IMG/VR virus record: IMGVR_UViG_3300027668_000097
Location: 1 to 24,319 of that record
DNA length: 24,319 bases
Direction: 5' to 3' (one strand)
Source: a virus
The notes under the pieces are model-generated. The model did no database searches, was not told the DNA's origin, and saw only the letters and a program-made list of their open reading frames with translations. Shown piece after piece: positions 1-9,233 of this stretch. A program made the position numbers and the translations under genes. Positions within the stretch are counted from its first letter, which is position 1. The number at the start of each line of letters is the position of its first letter.

Positions 1-23
1 GAACAGCAATTGGTGTAACCTAA
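1..23 (+). CDS. 3' end of an upstream gene, possibly major capsid protein (partial)
   Basis: Frame 3 reads T-A-I-G-V-T and stops at TAA (21-23); frame 1 also stops early (16-18), so the frame is not certain. The gene lies directly upstream of a terminator and of the tail adaptor gene, which is where the major capsid gene sits in T7-type phages. The identity is inferred from position only; too little sequence is visible to recognise a family. Confidence 0.3.
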
Positions 24-29
24 AAGACT

Positions 30-53
30 GGGGCGGTTCGCCGCCCCTTTCTT
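30..53 (+). terminator. Rho-independent terminator with UUCG tetraloop
   Basis: A perfect 7-bp GC-only stem (GGGGCGG at 30-36, CCGCCCC at 41-47) closes a TTCG tetraloop and is followed by TTTCTT. This is a compact, very stable hairpin between the upstream gene and the tail genes. In T7-type genomes a terminator after the capsid gene reduces transcription into the tail genes; that role is inferred here from position. The T-tract is short, so termination is probably partial. Confidence 0.75.
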
Positions 54-71
54 ACCTCTTGGAGAACGCTC

Positions 72-689
72 ATGGCCGCTGGTGACACTTCGCTTTCAAT
101 ATGTTCGGACGCTCTAATATTGTTAGGCGCAGCTCCTATATCATCTTTCACAGAGGGCAGTGATGGCGCACAAGCTTGTGATCGCTTGTATCCTGATCTT
201 CGTGATAACGTCATTGCAAACTATATGTGGAGCTGGAGCGTAAAGAAGGTTCAGATTGCTCGTTTATCTACCAACCCACTTGATGAATGGAAGTATGCCT
301 ATCAGCTACCAGGCGATATGCTATCTGGTGTTATTGCTTTATTTCCTAGCAACGGCACTAATCAATCTTCTGCAAAGTATGGATGGGATATTTACGGTGA
401 CCAATTATTTACAAATTTTGAAACGGTTTTTATTGATTATCAAAGCACAGTTTCAGAGGCTAAAATGCCAGTGTATTTTGTTAGACTGCTTCGTACAGCA
501 TTAGCGGCAGAGCTTGGCTTTGTAATTACTGACCAATTAGCTAAATCAGACTATTTTCGCTCCCTGGCGTTTGGCTCCCCAGCGGATGCTAACCGTGGTG
601 GTTTAATGCGAGAAGCAATAAACATTGATAGCCGTGGCAAGCTGCCACAAGTTATTGAGGATTATTCTTTAATTAATGTGAGAAACTAA
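72..689 (+). CDS. Tail adaptor / tail tubular protein A (T7 gp11-like)
   Basis: 205 residues. The N-terminus (SICSDALILLGAAPISSF at about residues 8-25) followed by the segment with YPDLRDNVIANYMWSWSVKK is characteristic of gp11-type tail tubular A proteins, which form the dodecameric ring joining the portal to the nozzle. Length matches the family (about 190-210 residues). The Shine-Dalgarno site GGAG sits 7 bases before the ATG at 72. The nozzle gene starts two bases after the stop codon, the usual gp11-gp12 order. The assignment rests on recognition of conserved motifs and gene order; no search was run. Confidence 0.88.
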   Translation: MAAGDTSLSICSDALILLGAAPISSFTEGSDGAQACDRLYPDLRDNVIANYMWSWSVKKVQIARLSTNPLDEWKYAYQLPGDMLSGVIALFPSNGTNQSSAKYGWDIYGDQLFTNFETVFIDYQSTVSEAKMPVYFVRLLRTALAAELGFVITDQLAKSDYFRSLAFGSPADANRGGLMREAINIDSRGKLPQVIEDYSLINVRN

Positions 690-690
690 T

Positions 691-2889
691 ATGCGGGTTG
701 TACAGTTCCAAACAAATTTCTCTGTTGGTGAGCTTGATCCGCTTCTTCGCGCTCGAACAGATTTGGCACAATATCAAAACGCTGTTGAAGAAGCCACCAA
801 TGTAGTCATTCAGCCGCAAGGTGGCTTTAAGCGCCGTGAGGGTTTAAGATTTGTCTATGACTTTGGCACAGGCTTTACTGACTTTAAGATAATTCCATTT
901 GAGTTTAGTGTGACTGATAGCTATTCTTTGGTTTTTGTTAATCAAAGGATTTACGTTTTTAAGGCTGGAGTTCTTCAAGCAAATATTAATGGAACGGGCA
1001 ATGATTTTATAGCCGCCACACCTATTACGGCTGCTATGCTTGATGAGATAAATTACACTCAAGCGGTAGATACATTGATACTTTGCCATGAGGACTTGCA
1101 AACAAAGCGTTTAGTTAGAAATTCAGATACAAGCTGGACTTTAGAAAACCTTCCTTTAAAAAACCTGCCCCAATACCCCTATGCATTCAGCACGCACTTG
1201 CCAAATTTCACAATTACGCCCAGCGCGTCTACTGGAAATATTACTATAACGGCGTCTGCTGCAACTACGGATACTGGAAATGCTCAAGCTGGTTCAGCCA
1301 ACACAATTACGTTAAAATCTTCAAGTTCGTTTTCGTCCGATGATGCACCTAACGGAATGTTTGTCAAAATTACTTCTGGTACTGGATCAGGTCAAACGCG
1401 CCAGGTTGAGGATTATGTTGGTTCTTCAAAGGTACTAACAGTATATCCTCCTTGGGATACTGCGCCGAATGGAACGTCAAACTATTCTGTACATCCCTTT
1501 GAAGCTTCTGCCGTTGGTGGATTTGCTCAAGTAACAAGCACATTTGGCCGCGCTCGTTATGTTGAATTTGTTTCTAACACGGTAATGAAGGCTGTTACCG
1601 AAGTTAGTTTTTTTGACACAAGTGCAGTTGTTGCTGGAAACTGGGAAAGCGAACAGGGATATGAAGACGTTTGGTCTAATGCCCGTGGCTGGCCCAGGTC
1701 TGCCGCTTTCCATGAGGGGCGTCTATATTTTGGTGGATCTAAATCAAGAGCTAATACAATATGGGGTTCGCAAGTTATAAATTTCTTTGACTTCGGGGCT
1801 GGAAGTGGGCTTGATGATGAAAGCGTTGAGGCAACAATAAACACAAATCAGCTTAACAGCATTGTTAATTTGTTTTCTGGAAACGACTTGCGCGTCTTTA
1901 CTACTGGCGCAGAGTTTGCGGTTCTTCAGTCTGGCGATAATCCGATTACTCCATCCACTTTCTTTGTTCGGCCACAGACACGGCTGGGAACAAAACCTGG
2001 TCTTCCAATTGAAGATCTTAACGGTGCTACCGTGTTTATTCAAAGGCAGGGTAAATCTTTAAACGCCTTCCAGTTCGGTGACAAAACTGCATCATACCAG
2101 GTGCAGCCTCTTTCTGCTCTTAGCTCTCACCTGTTAAAGAACCCGATTGACCTGGCTGCTAGACGCGCTGCCTCTACTGATGAGAGTGATCGCATATTTA
2201 TTGTAAACGGAACAGACGGATCTATGGCCGTTTACTCTATTCTAGTGGGGCAGAATGTTATTGCGCCTAGCCGTTTTACTACAGATGGCGATTTTATTGC
2301 GGTATCGGTTGAGATTGCTGATGTTTATGTAATTGTTAAACGCACAGTAAACAGCCAAGTTAGGTATATGCTGGAGAAGTTTGATTCTAGTCTTACGCTG
2401 GATAGCGCCAAGACGGGCGGAGCTGCTAATTCAGTGGCAATGACACAGCTACGGGGTAAGACAGTAGCAATAATACGCGATGGCGTTGTGCTGACCTCTC
2501 AGACGGTCCCCGCCTCACCATTTACAATTACCTTTACAACACCGGCAACATCTAGTTTTCAAGTCGGATTAGATTATCCTGTTACAGTTAGAACTATGCC
2601 AGCCGAACCTGTGCTTTCGGGTGGATCTGTGCAGGGATTTAAGAAGCGGATCATTCAAGTTGATGCAATTGTAAACAACACTCAAGACATGACCATTAAT
2701 GAAAAAGAAATTTCGTTTAGAAGTTTGGGCGTTGATGTCCTTGACATAGCGGTTAAGCCATTTACCGGCACTAAGGTTGCACATGGATTTTTGGGCTTTA
2801 GTCAAACGGGACAAATTACAATAAGCCAAACCGTACCTTTGGCTATGACCGTTCTTGGTCTTGATTATCGTTTAAGCGTGGGGAATTAG
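691..2889 (+). CDS. Tail nozzle / tail tubular protein B (T7 gp12-like)
   Basis: 732 residues. The N-terminus (NFSVGELDPLLRARTDLAQY and then a GGFKRREG segment) is the standard opening of podophage nozzle proteins. Later segments such as SGNDLRVFTTGAEFAVLQ and VRPQTRLGTKPGLPIEDLNG (about residues 395-450) belong to the beta-rich propeller body of the family. The protein would form the hexameric nozzle below the adaptor and contact the fibres. There is no signal peptide or membrane segment. The ribosome site (GTGAGAAAC) is weak, so translation is probably coupled to the adaptor gene ending two bases upstream. Confidence 0.87.
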   Translation: MRVVQFQTNFSVGELDPLLRARTDLAQYQNAVEEATNVVIQPQGGFKRREGLRFVYDFGTGFTDFKIIPFEFSVTDSYSLVFVNQRIYVFKAGVLQANINGTGNDFIAATPITAAMLDEINYTQAVDTLILCHEDLQTKRLVRNSDTSWTLENLPLKNLPQYPYAFSTHLPNFTITPSASTGNITITASAATTDTGNAQAGSANTITLKSSSSFSSDDAPNGMFVKITSGTGSGQTRQVEDYVGSSKVLTVYPPWDTAPNGTSNYSVHPFEASAVGGFAQVTSTFGRARYVEFVSNTVMKAVTEVSFFDTSAVVAGNWESEQGYEDVWSNARGWPRSAAFHEGRLYFGGSKSRANTIWGSQVINFFDFGAGSGLDDESVEATINTNQLNSIVNLFSGNDLRVFTTGAEFAVLQSGDNPITPSTFFVRPQTRLGTKPGLPIEDLNGATVFIQRQGKSLNAFQFGDKTASYQVQPLSALSSHLLKNPIDLAARRAASTDESDRIFIVNGTDGSMAVYSILVGQNVIAPSRFTTDGDFIAVSVEIADVYVIVKRTVNSQVRYMLEKFDSSLTLDSAKTGGAANSVAMTQLRGKTVAIIRDGVVLTSQTVPASPFTITFTTPATSSFQVGLDYPVTVRTMPAEPVLSGGSVQGFKKRIIQVDAIVNNTQDMTINEKEISFRSLGVDVLDIAVKPFTGTKVAHGFLGFSQTGQITISQTVPLAMTVLGLDYRLSVGN

Positions 2890-2891
2890 AT

Positions 2892-3389
2892 ATGGTTGCT
2901 TTAGCACCAGCAATTTTAACGGCGGGAAAAGCCGCCATGACGTTTGCATCTTCTGGAGGCGGTCAGCTATTAATGGCTGGAGTTTCAGCAGCGGGTCAGA
3001 TGTCAGCCGGTAGATCCCAGCAAAGAGGTTATGACGCCCAGGCGTTGCAAGCAGAGCTACGCGGCAGATCTGAGGCTATTGCCTATAAGCAAAGAGGCGC
3101 TGACGCTTTGAGAAACCTAAATGAAACACTGGCGGCAATCGTTTCTAGGTCTGCGGCTGGCGGTGTTGATCCCACTTCTGGCTCTGCTTCTACCTTGCAG
3201 GGATACGCAATGAATGAGGGAGTAAGAGAGCAATCAATAGCTGCCGACAATGCGGTATTGGCGCTGGGCCAAGCTCAAAGCCAAGCGGGAATTTATAGAT
3301 CTGCTGGTAGGTCTGCGATGTTATCGTCTTATGTTTCTGCTGCCGGATCTGTAGGCCAGGGTGCATATCGATACGGACAATTGAGTTAG
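2892..3389 (+). CDS. Internal virion protein, gp14-like
   Basis: 165 residues, rich in Ala, Gly, Ser and Gln. An apolar N-terminus (about residues 3-40) is followed by an amphipathic helical region (LRGRSEAIAYKQRGADALRN) and the segment AAIVSRSAAGGVDPTSGSAS, a pattern I associate with gp14-type ejection proteins, which leave the capsid first and form a pore in the outer membrane. Length is near the family's (T7 gp14 is 196 residues). It starts two bases after the nozzle stop codon, and GGGG before the ATG may act as ribosome site. Its place between the nozzle and the giant internal proteins supports the call. Confidence 0.75.
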   Translation: MVALAPAILTAGKAAMTFASSGGGQLLMAGVSAAGQMSAGRSQQRGYDAQALQAELRGRSEAIAYKQRGADALRNLNETLAAIVSRSAAGGVDPTSGSASTLQGYAMNEGVREQSIAADNAVLALGQAQSQAGIYRSAGRSAMLSSYVSAAGSVGQGAYRYGQLS

Positions 3390-3399
3390 GAAAACAAGC

Positions 3400-6069
3400 A
3401 TGGCAATTCTCCCTAGATATCAGCGACTTGGCATTGTTGACCGTCAGCCAACGCAAACAGATTTTGCTGACACGCGGGAAGCCGCCCGTCTTGGTACTAA
3501 TATTTCTCAGCAAGTTAGCCGGATGTCTGATTTTGCAATGAAGCAAGGTGCTGACGATGCTAAAATGAGGGGTGAAGAGCTTATCCGTACTGATGGAGCC
3601 TTCCCCACTCTTAAAGATATTAAATCAAAGGGTGGGCCTAGAAGTATTGCTGAAAAATCTGCATACGCTTTAGGTTCTCAGGTAGCTGTTGCTCAAGTCC
3701 AGGCAGATGCCGAAGTATATATTATGCAGATCCTTAACGATGGTGAGAAAAACAAAACATCTTTCACCCAAGTCCAGGCACAACTAAGGGATCTTACCGA
3801 TGGTTATTCATCTGCGTTAGCTGACGTTGATCCTGGGGCGTCAATGCTTCTGCAAACACGTTTAGGTGGGGCTATAGGAAAAGCTGAAGAACGCTATTCT
3901 AATTTTTATGTTGGAGTTCAAGCAGCCAGATCTGCAAAGAAACTAACTGATATTGCTGACTTAAAACTTAATGAAATACTTGAGAGTGCCATACGGGCAG
4001 GGAGTAACTCACAAGAACAAATATCACAATCAGTTGCGGATGCTGTAACATTGCTTGCTGGGTTAGGCGCTACTGAGGAACAGCTTGATGCCTTTGAGGT
4101 TGGCACTAACAATGCAGCTTATAAAGAAAAAGCAATATTTGAATTTAATAAATCTTCTATTCCTGAACAAGAAGAAATGCTATCAACTCTTCTGACTACT
4201 CCGATGCCTGGAATGTCATTAGAAAAAACTCAATCATTTAGAAAATCCCTAACGTCTACTTATAATAATAATTTAAGAGCGCAGGCTTCAAAGAGTGCTG
4301 GAGTTGTGGCTGATGTTAGAGAACAAGCCGGTATCCTTTCCAAAGGTGGGATGCCCAGCCTAGCAGAAATAGAGCGCCTAAAAACCGCAGCTATTAATCT
4401 TGGTGAAAACGAAAGCGGCTTAAAAGCACAAGAGGCAGTTAGGATGCTTGAGTTTAATGCTGAAAGAGCTTCAGTCTATAGGCAGATGTCATTTGAAGAT
4501 TTAACCGCTGAAGTTGATGACTTAAAGGGCGGCATGGAAGGGCAGGGCCGTGCGGGTCGTGATACTTTAATTGAGGTTGATACCTACAACGCTGCTGTTA
4601 CTTATTTAGCTGCGGCTCAAAGAAAAGTAGATGGGCTTGAGGCTCAAGAAAAAGAACAATTTCAACCTTTCATTAATCTTGCAACCGAATCCTTATCTGC
4701 TCTTAAAAAAGAATTAGATTCGGGACAGCCACTGAGCCAATCATTTATTGATAATTTAAGAAGCAAAATCGGAAATATTCCAGAACGATTAACAAAAGAA
4801 ATATTGCGGGATTTATCGAATCTTGAGGACATGAACGAGCTTGCCACTGATTTATCTACGGCAAGACCCGCTGATATAGAGAAGTTTATATCAGATTATT
4901 TAAAAACAGGTTCTACAGTTCGCCAAGGTCCTGGACTTGACGGAAGCCCTGGTGAAGATACCTTTGTGGGTGCAAAGGGCGTTGATACTCCTTTCGAGTT
5001 TGAAGTTAGAGATCTTGCAGAAAAAATGCTTTCTAATATGAAAGCCGAGCTTAAATCAGATCCAATTTCATTTGCTGCAAAAGTTGGATTAAGTGATGGT
5101 AGCGGTAATGGAGTTAACATTACTCCTATAGATTTCACTGATCCTAGCAAAGTCAGTGACCAGATCTTACAGCGCATAGGGGACGCCAGGTTGGTATCTG
5201 GTAAATACGGATCTCCAATACAATTTCTTACAATTTCAGAAAAATTAGCAGTTAAAAACATTCTTGAAAATGGGACGATGGCAGATCAAATGATAGTTCT
5301 TGGCCTTATCGTTGAAGGCTCTGGTCAAAACTCTCCGAAGTTTTTAGAGGAAATATCTAAAGAATCTCCATTCTTTGCCCAAGTCGGATCTCTTGTATCT
5401 AGTCAAACTGGCAGTGGTCTTGCTAGTGCTGAATCTGCTTTAAGGGGTCAAATGCTAATATCAGATCCAAAAACTCAAGGCCCTGCTGAATTTACAAAGA
5501 CAAACATAGATCCAGCATTTAGAAATTTAACTTCTGAATCTCTTGCAAAGGTCGATGGGGCTTTAGCCCCCATTATGCTGACCGCATCTGCAATTTACGC
5601 TGATGTTGCTAGATCTGATGATTTCTTTAACGAAAGTAAATGGATTGACTCAATTAATAGAGCAATGGGCGCAGATATAAATGCTGGCACTGGCGGTGTC
5701 CAAGAGGTTAGAGATTTAAACACTTATATATTCCCTGGATTTACTTCGGATAATTATGAGAACGCTTTAGAAACTGCAACGCCACAGGATATAATGGCAT
5801 CCATTTCAAGCATCAGAAATTCTGTGCCAGATGCGATTGGATATGGTACATCCTTAGATCCAGAAATGCTTGAAGCCTTGGGGGGATTTAAAAGGCCCAC
5901 CCGCGATGATCAAAACGCCTATACTTCTGGAAGTGATGATTACAATCTGGTTTATGCTGGAGGAAATAATTACGAAATAAAGTATAAAAATCAACAAACA
6001 ATTTTAGATACTGACGGCGAAGCTGTTTTGATTGATATGCGAAAGCTTATAGAAATGACCCTGCCATGA
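3400..6069 (+). CDS. Large internal virion (ejection) protein, gp15-like position
   Basis: 889 residues, mostly predicted helical, without signal peptide or membrane segment. The N-terminus (IVDRQPTQTDFADTREAARL, then a repeated AxQV/AEVY helical region) resembles the start of internal core proteins in marine podophages. It is in the gp15 position after the gp14-like gene, and the next gene overlaps it by ATGA (6066-6069). I see no enzymatic motif. In T7, gp15 and gp16 form the periplasmic tube and motor for DNA entry; a similar structural role is inferred from order and size. The ribosome site AGGA lies about 9 bases before the ATG. Confidence 0.72.
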   Translation: MAILPRYQRLGIVDRQPTQTDFADTREAARLGTNISQQVSRMSDFAMKQGADDAKMRGEELIRTDGAFPTLKDIKSKGGPRSIAEKSAYALGSQVAVAQVQADAEVYIMQILNDGEKNKTSFTQVQAQLRDLTDGYSSALADVDPGASMLLQTRLGGAIGKAEERYSNFYVGVQAARSAKKLTDIADLKLNEILESAIRAGSNSQEQISQSVADAVTLLAGLGATEEQLDAFEVGTNNAAYKEKAIFEFNKSSIPEQEEMLSTLLTTPMPGMSLEKTQSFRKSLTSTYNNNLRAQASKSAGVVADVREQAGILSKGGMPSLAEIERLKTAAINLGENESGLKAQEAVRMLEFNAERASVYRQMSFEDLTAEVDDLKGGMEGQGRAGRDTLIEVDTYNAAVTYLAAAQRKVDGLEAQEKEQFQPFINLATESLSALKKELDSGQPLSQSFIDNLRSKIGNIPERLTKEILRDLSNLEDMNELATDLSTARPADIEKFISDYLKTGSTVRQGPGLDGSPGEDTFVGAKGVDTPFEFEVRDLAEKMLSNMKAELKSDPISFAAKVGLSDGSGNGVNITPIDFTDPSKVSDQILQRIGDARLVSGKYGSPIQFLTISEKLAVKNILENGTMADQMIVLGLIVEGSGQNSPKFLEEISKESPFFAQVGSLVSSQTGSGLASAESALRGQMLISDPKTQGPAEFTKTNIDPAFRNLTSESLAKVDGALAPIMLTASAIYADVARSDDFFNESKWIDSINRAMGADINAGTGGVQEVRDLNTYIFPGFTSDNYENALETATPQDIMASISSIRNSVPDAIGYGTSLDPEMLEALGGFKRPTRDDQNAYTSGSDDYNLVYAGGNNYEIKYKNQQTILDTDGEAVLIDMRKLIEMTLP

Positions 6070-9000
6070 TTTTTGGATCTTCCCAAACAAACCCAGCCTT
6101 AAATCCTAGCGAATATAGGAGCAAGCCCCCAGCGCCTTGGTTGGAAAATGTAACAACGGCCTTTACCGTTGGAAAGTTTAATGGTGACAGTGGTTCTAAT
6201 AGCGAAGGTTTTGCAAAATTTGAAGCTTGGAAACCCATTATGGATGCTTTGAAAGATTTTGAAGTTCCTGGCTTATCAAAATATTATGGACAAAACGAAT
6301 ATATAAACCCTGGTACGCTTTTAGTAAGCTCCCCTTTAGCTGGTAATATTGGTGGAGATCAAAGAGGCTATAACCAATTAGCAGAAAACATATTTAGTTT
6401 TATCCGTGATAATCAATCTACGCTGCCGCCAGATCTAGCTTCTGTAAATGAAGAAACCTTTGCCGAAATGACAAAGGATTTTGTTATGGGGCAAAGGGCC
6501 GAGCTTGAAGAGCTTTACGAAACCAACCCAGGCATGGCCGGTGCGATTGGTAGGTTTATAGGATCTATGGGAGCAACAGGTGCTGACCCAATAGCCCAGG
6601 CAACAATGCCTTTCGGGGGATGGTCTAAAAGCTTGTGGAAAAGAATGGCGCAGAACGCTCTTATAAACGGTGGCACTGGTGCTATTTCAGAAGTAGCAGT
6701 TAAAGATTGGTATGACGAACTAGGTCTTGAATATACATTTAAGGATTTTGTGTACAATGTCGGAGCAAACGCTGCTTTCGGCGCGGCCCTACCTCTCGCT
6801 GGTCGTGGATTTAGACTTAGTGTTGAACAGTCTCAAAGGGGTTGGAGAGCCTTAACTGCAAACGGAACAAAGAACGTAACCCCAGAAGATCAACTAGTAA
6901 TAGATGCTATGACAAACCAGGCGGATCTTGAAGCGGCAAACCCATTTGTTACGCCAGATCCTAATGAGGCGATATCGGTTCACAACCAGCGGTTAGAAGC
7001 AGCAAGCGCGGCCACGGCTAATGCTGAACCAGTTATTATTCCTCAAGACGCAGGGCTTCCAATCAGGGCAGATGCTATAGATAATCTTGACGGTGTTATC
7101 TTTAAGTATGATCCTGATGAAATTGAAATTGATGCTAAGACTTTTCAGTTTAAATCTGACAGTGATGAGCTTGGCGTTACAAGCCGATTGAGGGATGAAG
7201 TCGTTTGGGATGACTCCGCCTCTGGCACTGTTCACGTTTACGAATATGCCGATGGTCGTGTAGTTATTGCCGATGGACACCAACGATTAGGTCTAGCAAA
7301 AAGAATTAAAGCTCAAGACCCTTCTCAAAAAATAACAATATACGCCCGTAAGTTTAGACAGGTCGATGGTATTACTCCACAACAGGCAATGGTTGAAGCT
7401 GCTCTGAAAAATATAGTTGAGACTGAGTTTTATTCCCCAGGTAGAGCTATTGATGCGGCAAAGGTTCTTAGATTTGACCCAAGCAAAGAGTCGAGGCTTC
7501 CACGCACACAAATAGCGGTTCAAGCTAGGGGCATGATGCGTTTAAGCGATGATGCTTTTATGTCAGTTGTAAACGAAGTTATACCTCCTAACTATGCTTC
7601 TATTGTTGGCAGATTAATTGATGATGCTGGCTTGCAAGAAGCGGCAATTAAAGTTCTTTCTAAAACAAAACCGGCAACTGCTTTCGAGGCAGAGGCTATA
7701 ATTCGTCAGGTTCGAGAGTCAGATACCGATCAAATTAAACAGATTGATCTTTTTGGCGAGAGCTTTTTTACTGAAACTCTTTATATTGAAAGGGCTAAGA
7801 TATTAAATAATTCTTACAAAGAGCTGCGCCGTGATAAAGCAGCGTTTGAAACCTTGGTAAAAAACTCAGAGCGTTTAGAAGCTGAAGGAAATGTTCTTGT
7901 AAAAAACGCAAACCAGAAAAAGGTGACTACAGATGCCCAAACGATCACGCTCCTCCAAGCCCTCGCAAACCGCAAAGGCCCCCTCTCAGACGCCCTTAAC
8001 GAAGCCGCAAGAACAGCCAAAGACACAGGAAGCGACGTCGAGGCTACAGCAGGCTTTATCGACGCTATCAGAAAAGCAATTGACGGAGGCGATTTCGAAC
8101 GCATATCAAATGGCGACATTGGACGCTCTATCAATGATCCAGCGCCGATCTCAAAATCTGAGATTGAAGAACCAGCTCTTGACGGATTCGACGAACCAAC
8201 AGGCATAGCAGCGCAACGCCAGGCCGACCAGCTAGAGCAAGATATGTTTCGTGTTGAAGAGGTTACACCCGACGTTTCCGCAAGAAGTCCTAATGATATA
8301 GAGGCGGATCTAAAAGCGCGTCAGCCGGTAGAAACTGTTGATGATATATATGCAATTGCGGATGAATCCCAATCCTACATTGCAACAATAGCTGCGGATA
8401 TTGAAAGTGATCTTGGAGTTACCTTTGACAACCCTGGATTAAAGAAGATCAAAGAAGCCAAAAGTAAAATGCAGCGCAAAGGATATGTTTCATCAAATCA
8501 AATGACGGACATATCGCGCGGTGGATTTATAATTAATAAAGCAGAAGATGCTGACGCTATTGTTGCTAGATTTGGACGGGATGCAGAAATATTGGATGAA
8601 GGCTGGAATTTCACACCGGCTGGATACTTTGATCGCAAGCTTTTAGTCAGAACGCCAAACGGTATTGTTTCTGAAATTCAAATATGGTCGCCAAAGCTTC
8701 GCGCTGCAAAAGAAGAAACCGGCACTAAGCTTTATACTAAGATGCGGAAATCAAAAGATCCGGCAGAGGTGGAAGCTATATCTCTTCAAATGAGAGAGCT
8801 TTATGCAAATGCTTTAAAAAGCGAAGATCAATCTTTCAGATCATTGTCAGGCATAGATAACTTGCCAAAAGTATCTTCGAATGCAGACATAAACGCCGCT
8901 TCGTCAGGGATCACTCGTCCTGTCTCAAAGACATCTGGAGCGTCTACTGATGTCCAAGCGCCACCTGGCTCAAGGATCGCCACGGCTTCTGATGGTGAAA

Positions 9001-9233
9001 TGGAAATAGCGGGACGTCCGTCCCAATTAACAAATATCATGGATGATACCTCCGACCTCAATTTAGATATCACTTCGGCAGATGTCAACCTTGATCTTGA
9101 ATTTCCTATGGGACAAAAGGCAAATGCTGCTGGAGATGATTTAGAAGTTGTACCTATGACCTTATCAAATTTGAAAAAAGAATTGGATCAACAGGAATTA
9201 ATGATTAAGCGTTTGGAGTTCTGCACAATATGA
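6066..9233 (+). CDS. Giant ejection protein with ParB-like and RelA/SpoT-like domains
   Basis: 1055 residues in the position of T7 gp16. Seen in the sequence: a helical N-terminal region with apolar stretches (about 150-250); a ParB-like segment at about 339-470 with the core VVIADGHQRLGLAKRI, where DGHQR is residues 403-407; a helical, charged linker (about 500-780); and a C-terminal segment at about 779-910 with the order of RelA/SpoT synthetase motifs. These are a K-rich helix (KKIKEAKSKMQRKG, 793-806), D815-I-x-R, an alternating hydrophobic strand (GGFII), G853-Y854, and E870-I-Q-I after a P-N-G turn. Such multi-enzyme virion proteins are known as polyvalent proteins in phages. Catalysis is not shown: the His that normally follows the GY motif is replaced. 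The gene overlaps both neighbours by ATGA. Codon use changes at about 7930-8240 (see the overlapping frame). I see no transglycosylase motif of the T7 gp16 type. Confidence 0.8.
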   Translation: MIFGSSQTNPALNPSEYRSKPPAPWLENVTTAFTVGKFNGDSGSNSEGFAKFEAWKPIMDALKDFEVPGLSKYYGQNEYINPGTLLVSSPLAGNIGGDQRGYNQLAENIFSFIRDNQSTLPPDLASVNEETFAEMTKDFVMGQRAELEELYETNPGMAGAIGRFIGSMGATGADPIAQATMPFGGWSKSLWKRMAQNALINGGTGAISEVAVKDWYDELGLEYTFKDFVYNVGANAAFGAALPLAGRGFRLSVEQSQRGWRALTANGTKNVTPEDQLVIDAMTNQADLEAANPFVTPDPNEAISVHNQRLEAASAATANAEPVIIPQDAGLPIRADAIDNLDGVIFKYDPDEIEIDAKTFQFKSDSDELGVTSRLRDEVVWDDSASGTVHVYEYADGRVVIADGHQRLGLAKRIKAQDPSQKITIYARKFRQVDGITPQQAMVEAALKNIVETEFYSPGRAIDAAKVLRFDPSKESRLPRTQIAVQARGMMRLSDDAFMSVVNEVIPPNYASIVGRLIDDAGLQEAAIKVLSKTKPATAFEAEAIIRQVRESDTDQIKQIDLFGESFFTETLYIERAKILNNSYKELRRDKAAFETLVKNSERLEAEGNVLVKNANQKKVTTDAQTITLLQALANRKGPLSDALNEAARTAKDTGSDVEATAGFIDAIRKAIDGGDFERISNGDIGRSINDPAPISKSEIEEPALDGFDEPTGIAAQRQADQLEQDMFRVEEVTPDVSARSPNDIEADLKARQPVETVDDIYAIADESQSYIATIAADIESDLGVTFDNPGLKKIKEAKSKMQRKGYVSSNQMTDISRGGFIINKAEDADAIVARFGRDAEILDEGWNFTPAGYFDRKLLVRTPNGIVSEIQIWSPKLRAAKEETGTKLYTKMRKSKDPAEVEAISLQMRELYANALKSEDQSFRSLSGIDNLPKVSSNADINAASSGITRPVSKTSGASTDVQAPPGSRIATASDGEMEIAGRPSQLTNIMDDTSDLNLDITSADVNLDLEFPMGQKANAAGDDLEVVPMTLSNLKKELDQQELMIKRLEFCTI
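7933..8208 (+). CDS. Possible overlapping ORF inside the giant ejection gene
   Basis: A 91-residue frame lies in the +1 frame of the ejection gene. AAGGTG sits about 7 bases before its ATG, a plausible Shine-Dalgarno site. The product is basic and Pro/Gln/Ser-rich at the N-terminus (MPKRSRSSKPSQTAKAPSQ), with a helical second half (about residues 36-80). The reading frame almost exactly covers a stretch where the host gene abandons its usual T/A-ending codons for C-ending ones, as expected if two frames are constrained. The alternative is a recombined segment from a more GC-rich relative, with the frame open by chance. No family is recognised. Confidence 0.25.
   Translation: MPKRSRSSKPSQTAKAPSQTPLTKPQEQPKTQEATSRLQQALSTLSEKQLTEAISNAYQMATLDALSMIQRRSQNLRLKNQLLTDSTNQQA

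Noticed and set aside
7814-8206. 130-residue minus-strand frame opposite the codon-use island
   Set aside because: It is explained by C-rich third positions on the plus strand, which remove minus-strand stops; it has no supporting neighbour or ribosome site, unlike the plus-strand +1 frame.
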